In this document: one piece after another, positions 7,796 to 15,827 of the stretch
Numbering within the stretch: the stretch's first letter is position 1
Layout of the letters: each line of letters opens with the position of its first letter
NCBI GenBank assembly: GCA_963790325.1
Contig: CAWBNY010000002.1
Location: forward strand, 806,001-870,000
Origin: JAXDMK01 sp963790325
GTDB taxonomy: Bacteria > Actinomycetota > Acidimicrobiia > Acidimicrobiales > AC-14
Length of the DNA stretch: 64,000 bases
Reading direction: 5' to 3'
The notes under the pieces: generated by a model
Seen by the model: only the letters and a program-made list of their open reading frames with translations
Told to the model about the DNA's origin: nothing
Database searches by the model: none
Program-made: the position numbers and the translations under genes

Positions 7796-10690
7796 TCAGG
7801 AGCGGGCCGTCAGCCGCTCCCACACCCCGGCCCACCCGATGCGCTCGAGGCGGACCAGGACGGTGAGCCTGCTCTTGGCCGCCACCTGCGTCGTCGCCCG
7901 CCGGTCGCCGTCGAGTTTGAGTCCCTGGACCTGGGCGATGCGCCACCCCTTGGGGACGGAGACGGATACGGCCACGTCGTCGGGGACCAGCGACGTCTGG
8001 TGGTGGAGGTCGAGGCGGTACCACCCGTCGGCGAGGGTCACCGTCCCCTCGACGTCGAGGACGAGGGTGCGGCTGGACCCGGCAGGGATGCTGAGGGTGG
8101 TCGAGTGGGCGACGCGACCGAGATCGGGCTGGTGGTCGAGCGTCACCGGGCGACCGTCGAGGGTGGCGGACCCGGTGGCGAAGGGCGTGTAGACCGACAC
8201 GTAGGTGCGGTTCTCGCCCGCCCGGAAGCGGTCGTCGAAGGGGCCGATGACCTGGGGCGACAGGCCGCTGGCAGGGGCGGCGTTGTCCATCGTCAGCTCC
8301 AGCCGGCCCCGGATCGACGTGGGGCTGCTGGACGGGTCGAGGGCGACGTCGTAGCGCACGTGGCGGGTGAGGAAGGAATCGATCTTGTTGGCCGCCAGGT
8401 TCTGGTTCACCACCAGCAGCGAGTCGCCCCGCACCTCGCCCAGCTCCCCGGCGATGCCCAGCCGGACCATCAGCGCCTGCTCCGCAGGATCGGCCATCCA
8501 CGCCAGGAGGTGGCCCTCGCTGGCGGCGGGGCCGAGGGCGGCCGTGACCTGGCCCGGCCGGCCCAGGTCGGCTCGGGTGAAGGCCTCCGCCACCAGGCGG
8601 GCGAGGTCGCCCAAGAAAGCAACCCGCTCGTCCTGGGGGAACTCCTCGTAGGCCTGGCGGAGGGTGACGTCGACCACGTTCTCGGACGTGACCGGCACCG
8701 GCCACCGGGGCACCGACACCGGGCCCGAGAGCTTCAGCATGGCCGCCAGCCCGGGTGGGTCGACCGCGATCACGCCGTCGACCGGCCTCCCACCGGACTG
8801 GGGGTAGAGCTCGGCGATGAGGCGGGCGGTCGTCGGGAAGTCGGGCGACACGTTCACCTGCTGCCAGAACTGGCCCGGGTTGAACGTCCGCCACCGCTCG
8901 AAGAACTGAGGGTCGGCAGTCACCATCCGGGGCTTGGTGCCGGCGCCGTTGAGCTCCTCCAGCCGTCCGAAGCGCTCGAGCCGCAGTCGACCGCTCTCGC
9001 CGACGAGCTCGCCCCAGTTCCCCATGAAGCCGCCGGTGCCCCGCAGCTCGGCGTTGTTCTGGAAGGCGAGGAAGTACCGGCGGGTGCCGCCGTCGCCCAG
9101 GATGGCGGGCAGCAGGGTGGCCCCCTGGGCGGCCAGCGCGGTGGACTCGGTGTCCCGGTCGAGGCGGAGGCTCAGCTCGCGGACGGCGTCGGCCAGGGGT
9201 GGGACGAGGAAGTTCTCCCGCAGTCGGCCCATGTCGTGTTGGGCCTGCTCGACCACCGCCACCGCGTCGCCGAGCTCCGGCGTCAGCCGTTTGAGCCGGT
9301 CGAGGGGGAGGCGGCCGCCCTCGGTGGCGGCCAGGTCGATGTCGGCCACCTCGGCCAGGTCGATCCCGGCCACCGCCAGGGTCGTCCCGACCGACACGAG
9401 GGTCCGGGAGGCGTGGAGGTTCGACGCCAGGCCGGGGACGATCAGGCCGAGGGACACCAGCGGCCCGTCCAACCGGCTCTCGGCCGTCGCCAGGAAGACG
9501 CTGGCCTGGCGGAACAGCTCGGCGCTGGCTTCGGAGTCGCCCGCCTGGAAGGCGTCGAGGGCCCGGTTGGCAGCCGCGGCCCCGGCCCGGGCGGGGCCGT
9601 TGGCCCGGGCCAGGGCCACCAGGGCGGGGGCGGCGAGGATCGGCACCGCCAGCAGCCCCGCCACCACCGCCCGCTTGAGCGTGCGGGGAAAGCCGACCAC
9701 CGGCTCCTTGTAGACCTCGGCCTTGGCGGTGACCGCCAGCAGGCCGCCCACGATGAGCACCGCCACCACCACCGCCACCGCGACCGGCACCACCCGCCGC
9801 CCGGCCAGCACTGCCAGCACGGCCAGGACCGACTCGCAGCCGATCAGCACCGCGACCGCGTTCCGGCGCCGGAGGCCCCGTTTGGCCAGCCGGTGGGACA
9901 GGTGGTCGCGGCCCCCCTGGGACACCGGTCTCCGCCTCCGGAGCCGGGCCAGGGTGACGGTGGTGGTGTCGAGGACGGGGACCGCCAGCAGGAGCAGGGG
10001 GATGAGGAAGCTCACCGGCGGCACGACCGCGGGGCTGACGTTGATGGTGAGGATGGCCAGGACGAAGCCGAGGAAGAGGCTGCCGGCGTCGCCCATGAAG
10101 ATCGAGGCCGGGGGCCGGTTGTAGACGAGGAAGCCGAGGCAGGCCCCGGCCACGGCCGCGGCGAGGGTGGCCACCACCGGCTGGCGCCCGAGGATGGCGA
10201 GGGCGAACACCGACAGGGCCGTCACCGCCGAGACCCCGGCGGCCAGGGCGTCCATGTTGTCGAGCAGGTTGATGGCGTTGGACACGCCGACGATCCAGAC
10301 GACGGTGATGAGGATGTCGAGGCCCTCGACGCCCGTGGCGTTGATGCGGACTCCCACCGCCACCGCCAGCAGCGCGGCGGCGGTCTCGGCCAGGAACCGG
10401 AAGCGGGGGTCGACGGTGCGGTCGTCGTCGAGCAGGCCCATCGCTCCCAGGCCGGCGGCGCCCGCCATCAGCACCGCCACCCGGGGCGCGGCCCGGGCCT
10501 CGAACAGCAGGGCGACCAGGACGCTGCAGATGATGGCGATCCCGCCCAGATAGGGAACGGGGCGCCGGTGGCTCTTCCGGGGCGCGGGATGATCGACGAA
10601 GCCGGTGGCCGTGGCCAGGCGGCGCAGCACGGGTGTTCCGACCAGGGCCAGCCCCACCGCCGTCAGGAAGGCGAGCGCCCAGGACGGCAC
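7796..10690 (-). CDS. WecA/TagO-type polyprenol-phosphate sugar-phosphate transferase fused to a DUF4012 domain
   Basis: A 964-residue fusion. Residues 1-320 form a multi-span GT4-type (MraY/WecA) transferase: LDDD (87-90), NAINLLDNMDALAAG (138-152, replacing the usual DGLDGLA core), FMGDAGSLFLG (198-208) and the cytoplasmic motif HLSHRL (263-268). These enzymes load a sugar-1-phosphate onto undecaprenyl phosphate. After another membrane span (about 341-363) comes an extracytoplasmic DUF4012 region carrying YFLAFQNNAELRGTGGFMG (539-557). Stand-alone versions of both halves exist in this window (wecA-like at 51956, DUF4012 at 55735). The GTG start lies 3 nt after the upstream SDR gene, implying one operon. 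DUF4012 has no known activity; coupling of lipid-linked priming to an outer-face step is inference. Confidence 0.88.
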   Translation of the reverse strand: MPSWALAFLTAVGLALVGTPVLRRLATATGFVDHPAPRKSHRRPVPYLGGIAIICSVLVALLFEARAAPRVAVLMAGAAGLGAMGLLDDDRTVDPRFRFLAETAAALLAVAVGVRINATGVEGLDILITVVWIVGVSNAINLLDNMDALAAGVSAVTALSVFALAILGRQPVVATLAAAVAGACLGFLVYNRPPASIFMGDAGSLFLGFVLAILTINVSPAVVPPVSFLIPLLLLAVPVLDTTTVTLARLRRRRPVSQGGRDHLSHRLAKRGLRRRNAVAVLIGCESVLAVLAVLAGRRVVPVAVAVVVAVLIVGGLLAVTAKAEVYKEPVVGFPRTLKRAVVAGLLAVPILAAPALVALARANGPARAGAAAANRALDAFQAGDSEASAELFRQASVFLATAESRLDGPLVSLGLIVPGLASNLHASRTLVSVGTTLAVAGIDLAEVADIDLAATEGGRLPLDRLKRLTPELGDAVAVVEQAQHDMGRLRENFLVPPLADAVRELSLRLDRDTESTALAAQGATLLPAILGDGGTRRYFLAFQNNAELRGTGGFMGNWGELVGESGRLRLERFGRLEELNGAGTKPRMVTADPQFFERWRTFNPGQFWQQVNVSPDFPTTARLIAELYPQSGGRPVDGVIAVDPPGLAAMLKLSGPVSVPRWPVPVTSENVVDVTLRQAYEEFPQDERVAFLGDLARLVAEAFTRADLGRPGQVTAALGPAASEGHLLAWMADPAEQALMVRLGIAGELGEVRGDSLLVVNQNLAANKIDSFLTRHVRYDVALDPSSSPTSIRGRLELTMDNAAPASGLSPQVIGPFDDRFRAGENRTYVSVYTPFATGSATLDGRPVTLDHQPDLGRVAHSTTLSIPAGSSRTLVLDVEGTVTLADGWYRLDLHHQTSLVPDDVAVSVSVPKGWRIAQVQGLKLDGDRRATTQVAAKSRLTVLVRLERIGWAGVWERLTARS

Positions 10691-10693
10691 CAG

Positions 10694-11677
10694 CTACTCG
10701 CGCTCCTTCAGCTCGGCCAGCGCCTCGGCGATGGTTGCGTCGAGGATGTCGTCGAGGGTGTAGCGGGGCTCCCAGCCGGTGAGGTCGCGGACCTTGGTGG
10801 TGTCGGGCACCCGCCGGCGCATGTCCTCGAACCCGACGTCGTAGGCGTCCTCGTAGGAGATGAGCTTCACCGTCGAGGTGCTGCCGGCGGCCCGGACGAT
10901 GCGGTCGGCCAGGTCGCGGATCGAGACCTCCTCCTGGCTGCCGATGTTGAACACCTCGCCGATGGCGCCGGGGTGCTCGAGCAGTCCGACCAGGCCGCCG
11001 ACCACGTCGGAGACGTGGCAGAAGCACCGGGTCTGGTCGCCGGTGCCATGGACGGTGAGCGCCTCGCCCGCCACCGCCTGCCGCACCAGGCGGGGGATGA
11101 CCATGCCGTAGGCCGGGCTCTGGCGGGGCCCGACGGTGTTGAACAGGCGGACGATGGTGGTGGGAAGGCCCCGCTCCCGGTGGTAGCTCTGGGCCAGGAT
11201 CTCGTCGACCGCCTTGGCGGTGCTGTACGACCAGCGGGCGATGCCGGGCGAGCCCAGGATGCGATCCGCGTCCTCCCGGAGCGGCAGGGCGCCGTTCTTT
11301 CCGTAGATCTCCGAGGTGCTGGCCAGCAGGATCCGGCGCCGATGGCGGAACGCGGCCTGGATGACGATCTCCGAGCCCCGGATGTTGGTGATGAACGAGC
11401 GCAGCGGCTGCTCGATGATGAGCTTCACGCCGACGGCCGCGGCCAGGTGGATCACCGTGTCGCACTGGTGGACTAGCTCGTCTACCTGAAGCTCGTCGAG
11501 GACGGACCCGTGGACGATCGTCAGCGCCGGGTTGTGCTCGACCGCGGCCAGGTTGTGGAGGTTGCCGGTGGAGAGGTTGTCGAGCACGACCACCCGGTCG
11601 CCCCGATCGAGGAGCCGCTCGACCAGGTGGGATCCGATGAAACCGGCTCCACCGGTGACGAGATGGACACGCTGCAC
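10694..11677 (-). CDS. NAD-dependent nucleotide-sugar epimerase/dehydratase (extended SDR)
   Basis: A 327-residue extended short-chain dehydrogenase. It has the NAD loop TGGAGFIGSHL (8-18), the acidic end of strand 2 (LDNLSTG), and the catalytic residues Y151 and K155 in YSTAK with Thr/Ser at 121-122. The C-terminal half binds the NDP-sugar. The overall pattern is like UDP-glucuronate decarboxylases and UDP-glucose 4-epimerases (FNTVGPRQSPAYGMVIPR); the exact substrate is not decidable here. It starts with GTG and is immediately followed by the WecA-DUF4012 gene. A TACACT hexamer lies 6 nt upstream of the start. It is divergent from the glycosyltransferase gene at 11761. Confidence 0.88.
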   Translation of the reverse strand: MQRVHLVTGGAGFIGSHLVERLLDRGDRVVVLDNLSTGNLHNLAAVEHNPALTIVHGSVLDELQVDELVHQCDTVIHLAAAVGVKLIIEQPLRSFITNIRGSEIVIQAAFRHRRRILLASTSEIYGKNGALPLREDADRILGSPGIARWSYSTAKAVDEILAQSYHRERGLPTTIVRLFNTVGPRQSPAYGMVIPRLVRQAVAGEALTVHGTGDQTRCFCHVSDVVGGLVGLLEHPGAIGEVFNIGSQEEVSIRDLADRIVRAAGSTSTVKLISYEDAYDVGFEDMRRRVPDTTKVRDLTGWEPRYTLDDILDATIAEALAELKERE

Positions 11678-11683
11678 CCTGCG

Positions 11684-11689
11684 AGTGTA
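11684..11689 (-). promoter_or_regulatory. Candidate -10 element (TACACT) for the SDR gene
   Basis: TACACT on the minus strand, 6 nt before the GTG at 11677, in the 83-nt divergent gap. Confidence 0.4.
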
Positions 11690-11746
11690 CGGCGCACCGC
11701 CCGATCGCGACCGCGGCCACCCGGACGGCGAGGAGGGAGCTCTTCG

Positions 11747-11752
11747 TAGACT
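11747..11752 (+). promoter_or_regulatory. Candidate -10 element (TAGACT) for the GT4 gene at 11761
   Basis: TAGACT ends 8 nt before the ATG; the same hexamer precedes kdsD and the LMW phosphatase gene. Confidence 0.4.
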
Positions 11753-11760
11753 GTCCGGCG

Positions 11761-12927
11761 ATGGGAGCCGAGGCTGGCGTCGGGGGGCGCAAGCCGGTGC
11801 CGGTGCTGCGCCTGGTGACCCGGTTGAACGTCGGAGGACCGGCCCGCCAGGCGCTCCTGTTGACTCGTGCTCTCGCCCCCGAGTTCCACACCACGCTCGC
11901 CGCCGGCCGCCCGTCGGCGGCGGAGGGCGAGCTCGGCGACGACCTCGTCACCGTCCACCGCGTTCCCCTCGTCCGCCAGCCCCGGCCGGCGACCGACGTC
12001 CGGGCGGTGGTCGCGGTGCGCCACCTCCTGCAGGTCTCCGGTGCCCGCATCCTCCACACCCACATGGCCAAGGCGGGCACCGTCGGCCGGCTGGCGGCTG
12101 GATCGCTCTCCGACCGCCCCCGTCCCCGCACCGTGCACACCTTCCACGGCCACGTGCTCGACGGCTACTTCCGGCCCTCGGTCGAGCGGGTCGTAGTGGA
12201 GACCGAACGCCGGCTGGCCCGTCGGACCGACGTCCTGGTGGCGGTGAGCGCCGAGATCCGCGACGATCTCCTCGCCCACGGGGTCGGCCGCCCCGGACAG
12301 TTCGAGGTGATCCCCCTCGGCCTCGACCTGGCGCCCCACCTGGCGGTCGCCGGACCCGGAGGCGAGCTGCGGGCCCGGCTCGGTGTGCCCGCCGGTGTCC
12401 CGTTGGTCGGTGCCGTCGGGCGGCTGGTCCCCATCAAGGATCTCGGCACCCTGCTCGAGGCGGTGAGCCGCCGGGAGGGGTTCCACCTGGCGATCATCGG
12501 CGACGGCGAGTCACGAGCCGCGCTGGAGGCGCAGGCGGCGGCCCTCGGGCTGGGGGGGCGGGTCCATTTCACGGGATGGATCTCCGACGTCGCCGGGGCC
12601 ATGTCCGACCTCGACGTGGTCGTGCTCACCAGCCGCCACGAGGGCACCCCTGCGTCCCTCATCGAGGCGGGGGCCTGTGCCCGGCCGGTGGTCGCCACCG
12701 GGGTGGGGGGTGTCCCCCTCGTGGTCGTCGACGGCGTCACCGGGGTCCTCGTGGCGCCCGGCAGGCCCGACGAGGTGGCCGAGGCGCTGGCCGGGCTCCT
12801 CGCCGACCCCGACCGCGGCCGCCGCCTGGGCGAGGCGGCCCGGGCCCACGTGCGGGGCCGGTTCGGCCAGGAGCGGCTGGTGGACGACGTGCGCAACCTC
12901 TATGCCGGCCTGCTGGCGCGGCCCTGA
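11761..12927 (+). CDS. Family 4 glycosyltransferase
   Basis: A 388-residue retaining GT-B enzyme. The N-terminal acceptor domain has RLNVGGPARQALLL and TVHTFHGHVLDGYF, the latter common in WbnK/WcaL-like polysaccharide transferases. The C-terminal donor domain has GRLVPIKDLGTLLEA, the GDGESR loop, and the EX7E motif region SRHEGTPASLIEAGACARPVVAT. Likely cytoplasmic and membrane-associated, adding one sugar to the lipid-linked repeat. Donor and acceptor unknown. It stands alone on the plus strand, with a 62-nt gap before the next gene. Confidence 0.9.
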   Translation: MGAEAGVGGRKPVPVLRLVTRLNVGGPARQALLLTRALAPEFHTTLAAGRPSAAEGELGDDLVTVHRVPLVRQPRPATDVRAVVAVRHLLQVSGARILHTHMAKAGTVGRLAAGSLSDRPRPRTVHTFHGHVLDGYFRPSVERVVVETERRLARRTDVLVAVSAEIRDDLLAHGVGRPGQFEVIPLGLDLAPHLAVAGPGGELRARLGVPAGVPLVGAVGRLVPIKDLGTLLEAVSRREGFHLAIIGDGESRAALEAQAAALGLGGRVHFTGWISDVAGAMSDLDVVVLTSRHEGTPASLIEAGACARPVVATGVGGVPLVVVDGVTGVLVAPGRPDEVAEALAGLLADPDRGRRLGEAARAHVRGRFGQERLVDDVRNLYAGLLARP

Positions 12928-12973
12928 GGGCGGTCGCCCGGCGACTGCGCTTCCCTCGTCGACACCCCTCCCC

Positions 12974-12979
12974 TAAGCT
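12974..12979 (+). promoter_or_regulatory. Candidate -10 element (TAAGCT) for the SGNH/NPCBM gene
   Basis: TAAGCT ends 10 nt before the ATG at 12990, within the short gap after the GT4 gene. Confidence 0.35.
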
Positions 12980-12989
12980 CTGGCAGCGG

Positions 12990-15788
12990 ATGCTGGTGAC
13001 TTGGGTTAGACACGGGGGTCGCGCGGGAGGCGGCCCACGGCTGGCCCCGATCGTCATGGTCGCGTGCCTCCTCTCCCTCGGCCTCTCCCTGACCCGTGCC
13101 GGGACGGCCATCGCCCAGGTGGTGCCGCGAGTCATGCCCCTGGGCGACTCGACGACGGCGGGGCTCAGCCTGCAGACCAACGACGCCGCCTACCGGACCT
13201 CGCTCGAGACGCGGCTCCTGTCCGACGGGAGGGGGTTCGACTTCGTGGGGTCGGGGTCGAAGGGACCGCCGGAGCTCTTCGACCGCGACCACGAAGGCCT
13301 GGGCGGCCGGTATGTGAGCGACGTCGACGCCGGCGTGCCGGGGTGGTTCGCCGCGAGCCAGCCCGACGTCGTGCTTCTCATGATCGGCACCAACGACGTC
13401 CGCAACGGCCCGATCGAGAACCTGCCCACGCTGAACAGCCGGTTCGGCGCCCTCCTCGACAAGATGATCGCCCTCCGCCCGACCACCCACATGATCGTCG
13501 CCTCGATCCCGCCACAACCCGACATGGCCGTACCGAAGTTCCCCGCGGAGCGGGTCAACGCCTACAACAGCTTCGTCGGGGCGGTGCCGGGGATCGTCGA
13601 CCAGCGGGTGCAGGCGGGGAAGAAGGTCGTCTTCGCCGACGTGTTCGCCGCTCTGGGCCCGGCCGACATCGTCGATGGCAGCCACCCCACCGCGGCCGGC
13701 CACGCCAAGGTGGCGGGCGTCTTCCACTCCGCCCTGGTCGCCAGCGCGCGGGTACCGGTCTCGCAGGCGGGCGTCGACTACCTGGGCGAGCTGCAACCCA
13801 CCAGCGCCACCAACGGCTCGGGCTCGTACCGGCGGAACCGCACCAACGCCGCACCCGACGCACCCATCAGGATACGGGGCGTCCAGTACGGGCGGGGCCT
13901 GGGGACGGCCGCAGTGGCCGACATCCGCTACAACCTCGGTGGCGGTTACACCAGGTTCCTCGCCACCGTCGGCATCGACGACCTGGCCTCGCCCAACGGC
14001 TCGGTGTCGTTCCGCCTCCTCGTCAACGGGGGCAAGATCTGGGACAGCGGCACCGTGACCGGGACTTCCAGCCCGGTCCAGATCGACATCTCCGTGGTCG
14101 GGTTCACCCACCTGCAGCTCGTCGTCGCCCCCACCCCCGACGGCAACGCCAACGACTTCGCCGACTGGGGTCACGCCCGGCTGGTCAAGGGCTCCGGCCC
14201 CTCCCCGACGACCACCACGACCACGACCACGGTCCCCGCCACGACCACGACCACGATCCCGCCCTCGGCGGCCACCGTCTACCTGGGCAGCGAGCTGGCC
14301 CCGACGTCGGCCACCAACGGGCTCGGCCCCTACGAGGTCGACCGGTCCAACGGTGGGGCCGCCGCCGGCGACGGTCCCCCCATCAGGATCCGGGGCGTCC
14401 AGCACACCAAGGGCCTGGGGACGGCGTCGGTGGCCGACCTGAAATTCGACCTCGGCGGCGCCTACTCCCGGTTCCAGGCCACCGTCGGCATCGACGACGC
14501 CGCCGCGCCCAACGGCTCGGTCTCGTTCCGGCTGCTGGTCAACGGGGCCAAGATCTGGGACAGCGGAATCGTGACGGGGACCTCCGCCCCGGTCAACGTC
14601 GACATCTCCGTCGCCGGTGTCGGCGTCCTGCAGCTCGTCACCGCCCCCACCCCCGACGGCACCGCCAACGACCTGGCCGACTGGGCCATGGCCCGGGTGA
14701 TCGGGAGCGGGTCGCCGGCGACGACCACCACCACCACCTCCTCCCCGACGACCACCACGACCACGACCACGGTCCCCGCCACGACCACGACCACGATCCC
14801 GCCCTCGGCGGCCACCGTCTACCTGGGCAGCGAGCTGGCCCCGACGTCGGCCACCAACGGGCTCGGCCCCTACGAGGTCGACCGGTCCAACGGTGGGGCC
14901 GCCGCCGGCGACGGTCCCCCCATCAGGATCCGGGGCGTCCAGCACACCAAGGGCCTGGGGACGGCGTCGGTGGCCGACCTGAGGTTCGACCTCGGCGGCG
15001 CCTACTCCCGGTTCCAGGCCACCGTCGGCATCGACGACGCCGCCGCGCCCAACGGCTCGGTCTCGTTCCGGCTGCTGGTCAACGGGGCCAAGATCTGGGA
15101 CAGCGGAATCGTGACGGGGACCTCCGCCCCGGTCAACGTCGACATCTCCGTCGCCGGTGTCGGCGTCCTGCAGCTCGTCACCGCCCCCACCCCCGACGGC
15201 ACCGCCAACGACCTGGCCGACTGGGCCATGGCCCGGGTGATCGGGAGCGGGGCGCCGGCGACGACCACCACCACCTCCTCGCCGACGACCACCACGACCA
15301 CGACCACGGTCCCCGCCACGACCACGACCACGATCCCGCCCTCGGCGGCCACCGTCTACCTGGGCAGCGAGCTGGCCCCGACGTCGGCCACCAACGGGCT
15401 CGGCCCCTACGAGGTCGACCGGTCCAACGGTGGGGCCGCCGCCGGCGACGGTCCCCCCATCAGGATCCGGGGCGTCCAGCACACCAAGGGCCTGGGGACG
15501 GCGTCGGTGGCCGACCTGAAATTCGACCTCGGCGGCGCCTACTCCCGGTTCCAGGCCACCGTCGGCATCGACGACGCCGCCGCGCCCAACGGCTCGGTCT
15601 CGTTCCGGCTGCTGGTCAACGGGGCCAAGATCTGGGACAGCGGAATCGTGACGGGGACCTCCGCCCCGGTCAACGTCGACATCTCCGTCGCCGGTGTCGG
15701 CGTCCTGCAGCTCGTCACCGCCCCCACCCCCGACGGCACCGCCAACGACCTGGCCGACTGGGCCATGGCCCGGGTGATCCGAGCCTGA
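12990..15788 (+). CDS. Secreted SGNH hydrolase with four C-terminal NPCBM-like domains
   Basis: A 932-residue exported protein. After a hydrophobic signal region (about 20-42) comes an SGNH/GDSL esterase domain: block I PLGDSTTAG with S54, block III GTND (133-136), and block V DGSHPTAAGH with D229 and H232. Four beta-sandwich modules of the NPCBM type follow (TSATN start, IRIRGVQ, GLGTASVADL, TVGIDD, SFRLLVNG, ADW end), which in other proteins bind carbohydrate. Modules 2-4 are joined by Thr-rich linkers and are almost identical in DNA; module 1 is diverged. The natural role is probably de-esterification of the cell's own surface glycan, next to an acyltransferase gene; this is inference. The start ATG is preferred to a nearby GTG in another frame. 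Confidence 0.88.
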   Translation: MLVTWVRHGGRAGGGPRLAPIVMVACLLSLGLSLTRAGTAIAQVVPRVMPLGDSTTAGLSLQTNDAAYRTSLETRLLSDGRGFDFVGSGSKGPPELFDRDHEGLGGRYVSDVDAGVPGWFAASQPDVVLLMIGTNDVRNGPIENLPTLNSRFGALLDKMIALRPTTHMIVASIPPQPDMAVPKFPAERVNAYNSFVGAVPGIVDQRVQAGKKVVFADVFAALGPADIVDGSHPTAAGHAKVAGVFHSALVASARVPVSQAGVDYLGELQPTSATNGSGSYRRNRTNAAPDAPIRIRGVQYGRGLGTAAVADIRYNLGGGYTRFLATVGIDDLASPNGSVSFRLLVNGGKIWDSGTVTGTSSPVQIDISVVGFTHLQLVVAPTPDGNANDFADWGHARLVKGSGPSPTTTTTTTTVPATTTTTIPPSAATVYLGSELAPTSATNGLGPYEVDRSNGGAAAGDGPPIRIRGVQHTKGLGTASVADLKFDLGGAYSRFQATVGIDDAAAPNGSVSFRLLVNGAKIWDSGIVTGTSAPVNVDISVAGVGVLQLVTAPTPDGTANDLADWAMARVIGSGSPATTTTTTSSPTTTTTTTTVPATTTTTIPPSAATVYLGSELAPTSATNGLGPYEVDRSNGGAAAGDGPPIRIRGVQHTKGLGTASVADLRFDLGGAYSRFQATVGIDDAAAPNGSVSFRLLVNGAKIWDSGIVTGTSAPVNVDISVAGVGVLQLVTAPTPDGTANDLADWAMARVIGSGAPATTTTTSSPTTTTTTTTVPATTTTTIPPSAATVYLGSELAPTSATNGLGPYEVDRSNGGAAAGDGPPIRIRGVQHTKGLGTASVADLKFDLGGAYSRFQATVGIDDAAAPNGSVSFRLLVNGAKIWDSGIVTGTSAPVNVDISVAGVGVLQLVTAPTPDGTANDLADWAMARVIRA
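14206..15785 (+). repeat. Near-identical tandem repeat of the NPCBM module plus Thr-rich linker
   Basis: Three consecutive copies of a ~540-bp unit: the period is 540 bp between the first and second copy (for example 14281 to 14821) and 537 bp between the second and third, the difference being one Thr codon in the linker. Copies differ at only a few bases, such as AAATTC against AGGTTC after GACCTG, where copies 1 and 3 agree. The identity includes synonymous sites, so the duplication is recent or the copies are kept alike by gene conversion. Confidence 0.95.
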
Positions 15789-15813
15789 CCGTTTGCCGCT
15801 GAGCCCTCCGCAG

Positions 15814-15819
15814 TACTGT
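15814..15819 (+). promoter_or_regulatory. Candidate -10 element (TACTGT) for the acyltransferase gene
   Basis: TACTGT ends 8 nt before the GTG at 15828. It overlaps an alternative TTG start at 15819, so it favours the GTG. Confidence 0.35.
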
Positions 15820-15827
15820 TGGCGCCC

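Noticed and set aside
14206..15785. CRISPR array or transposon repeat
   Set aside because: The repeats are ~540 bp, in frame and coding for NPCBM domains; there are no spacers.
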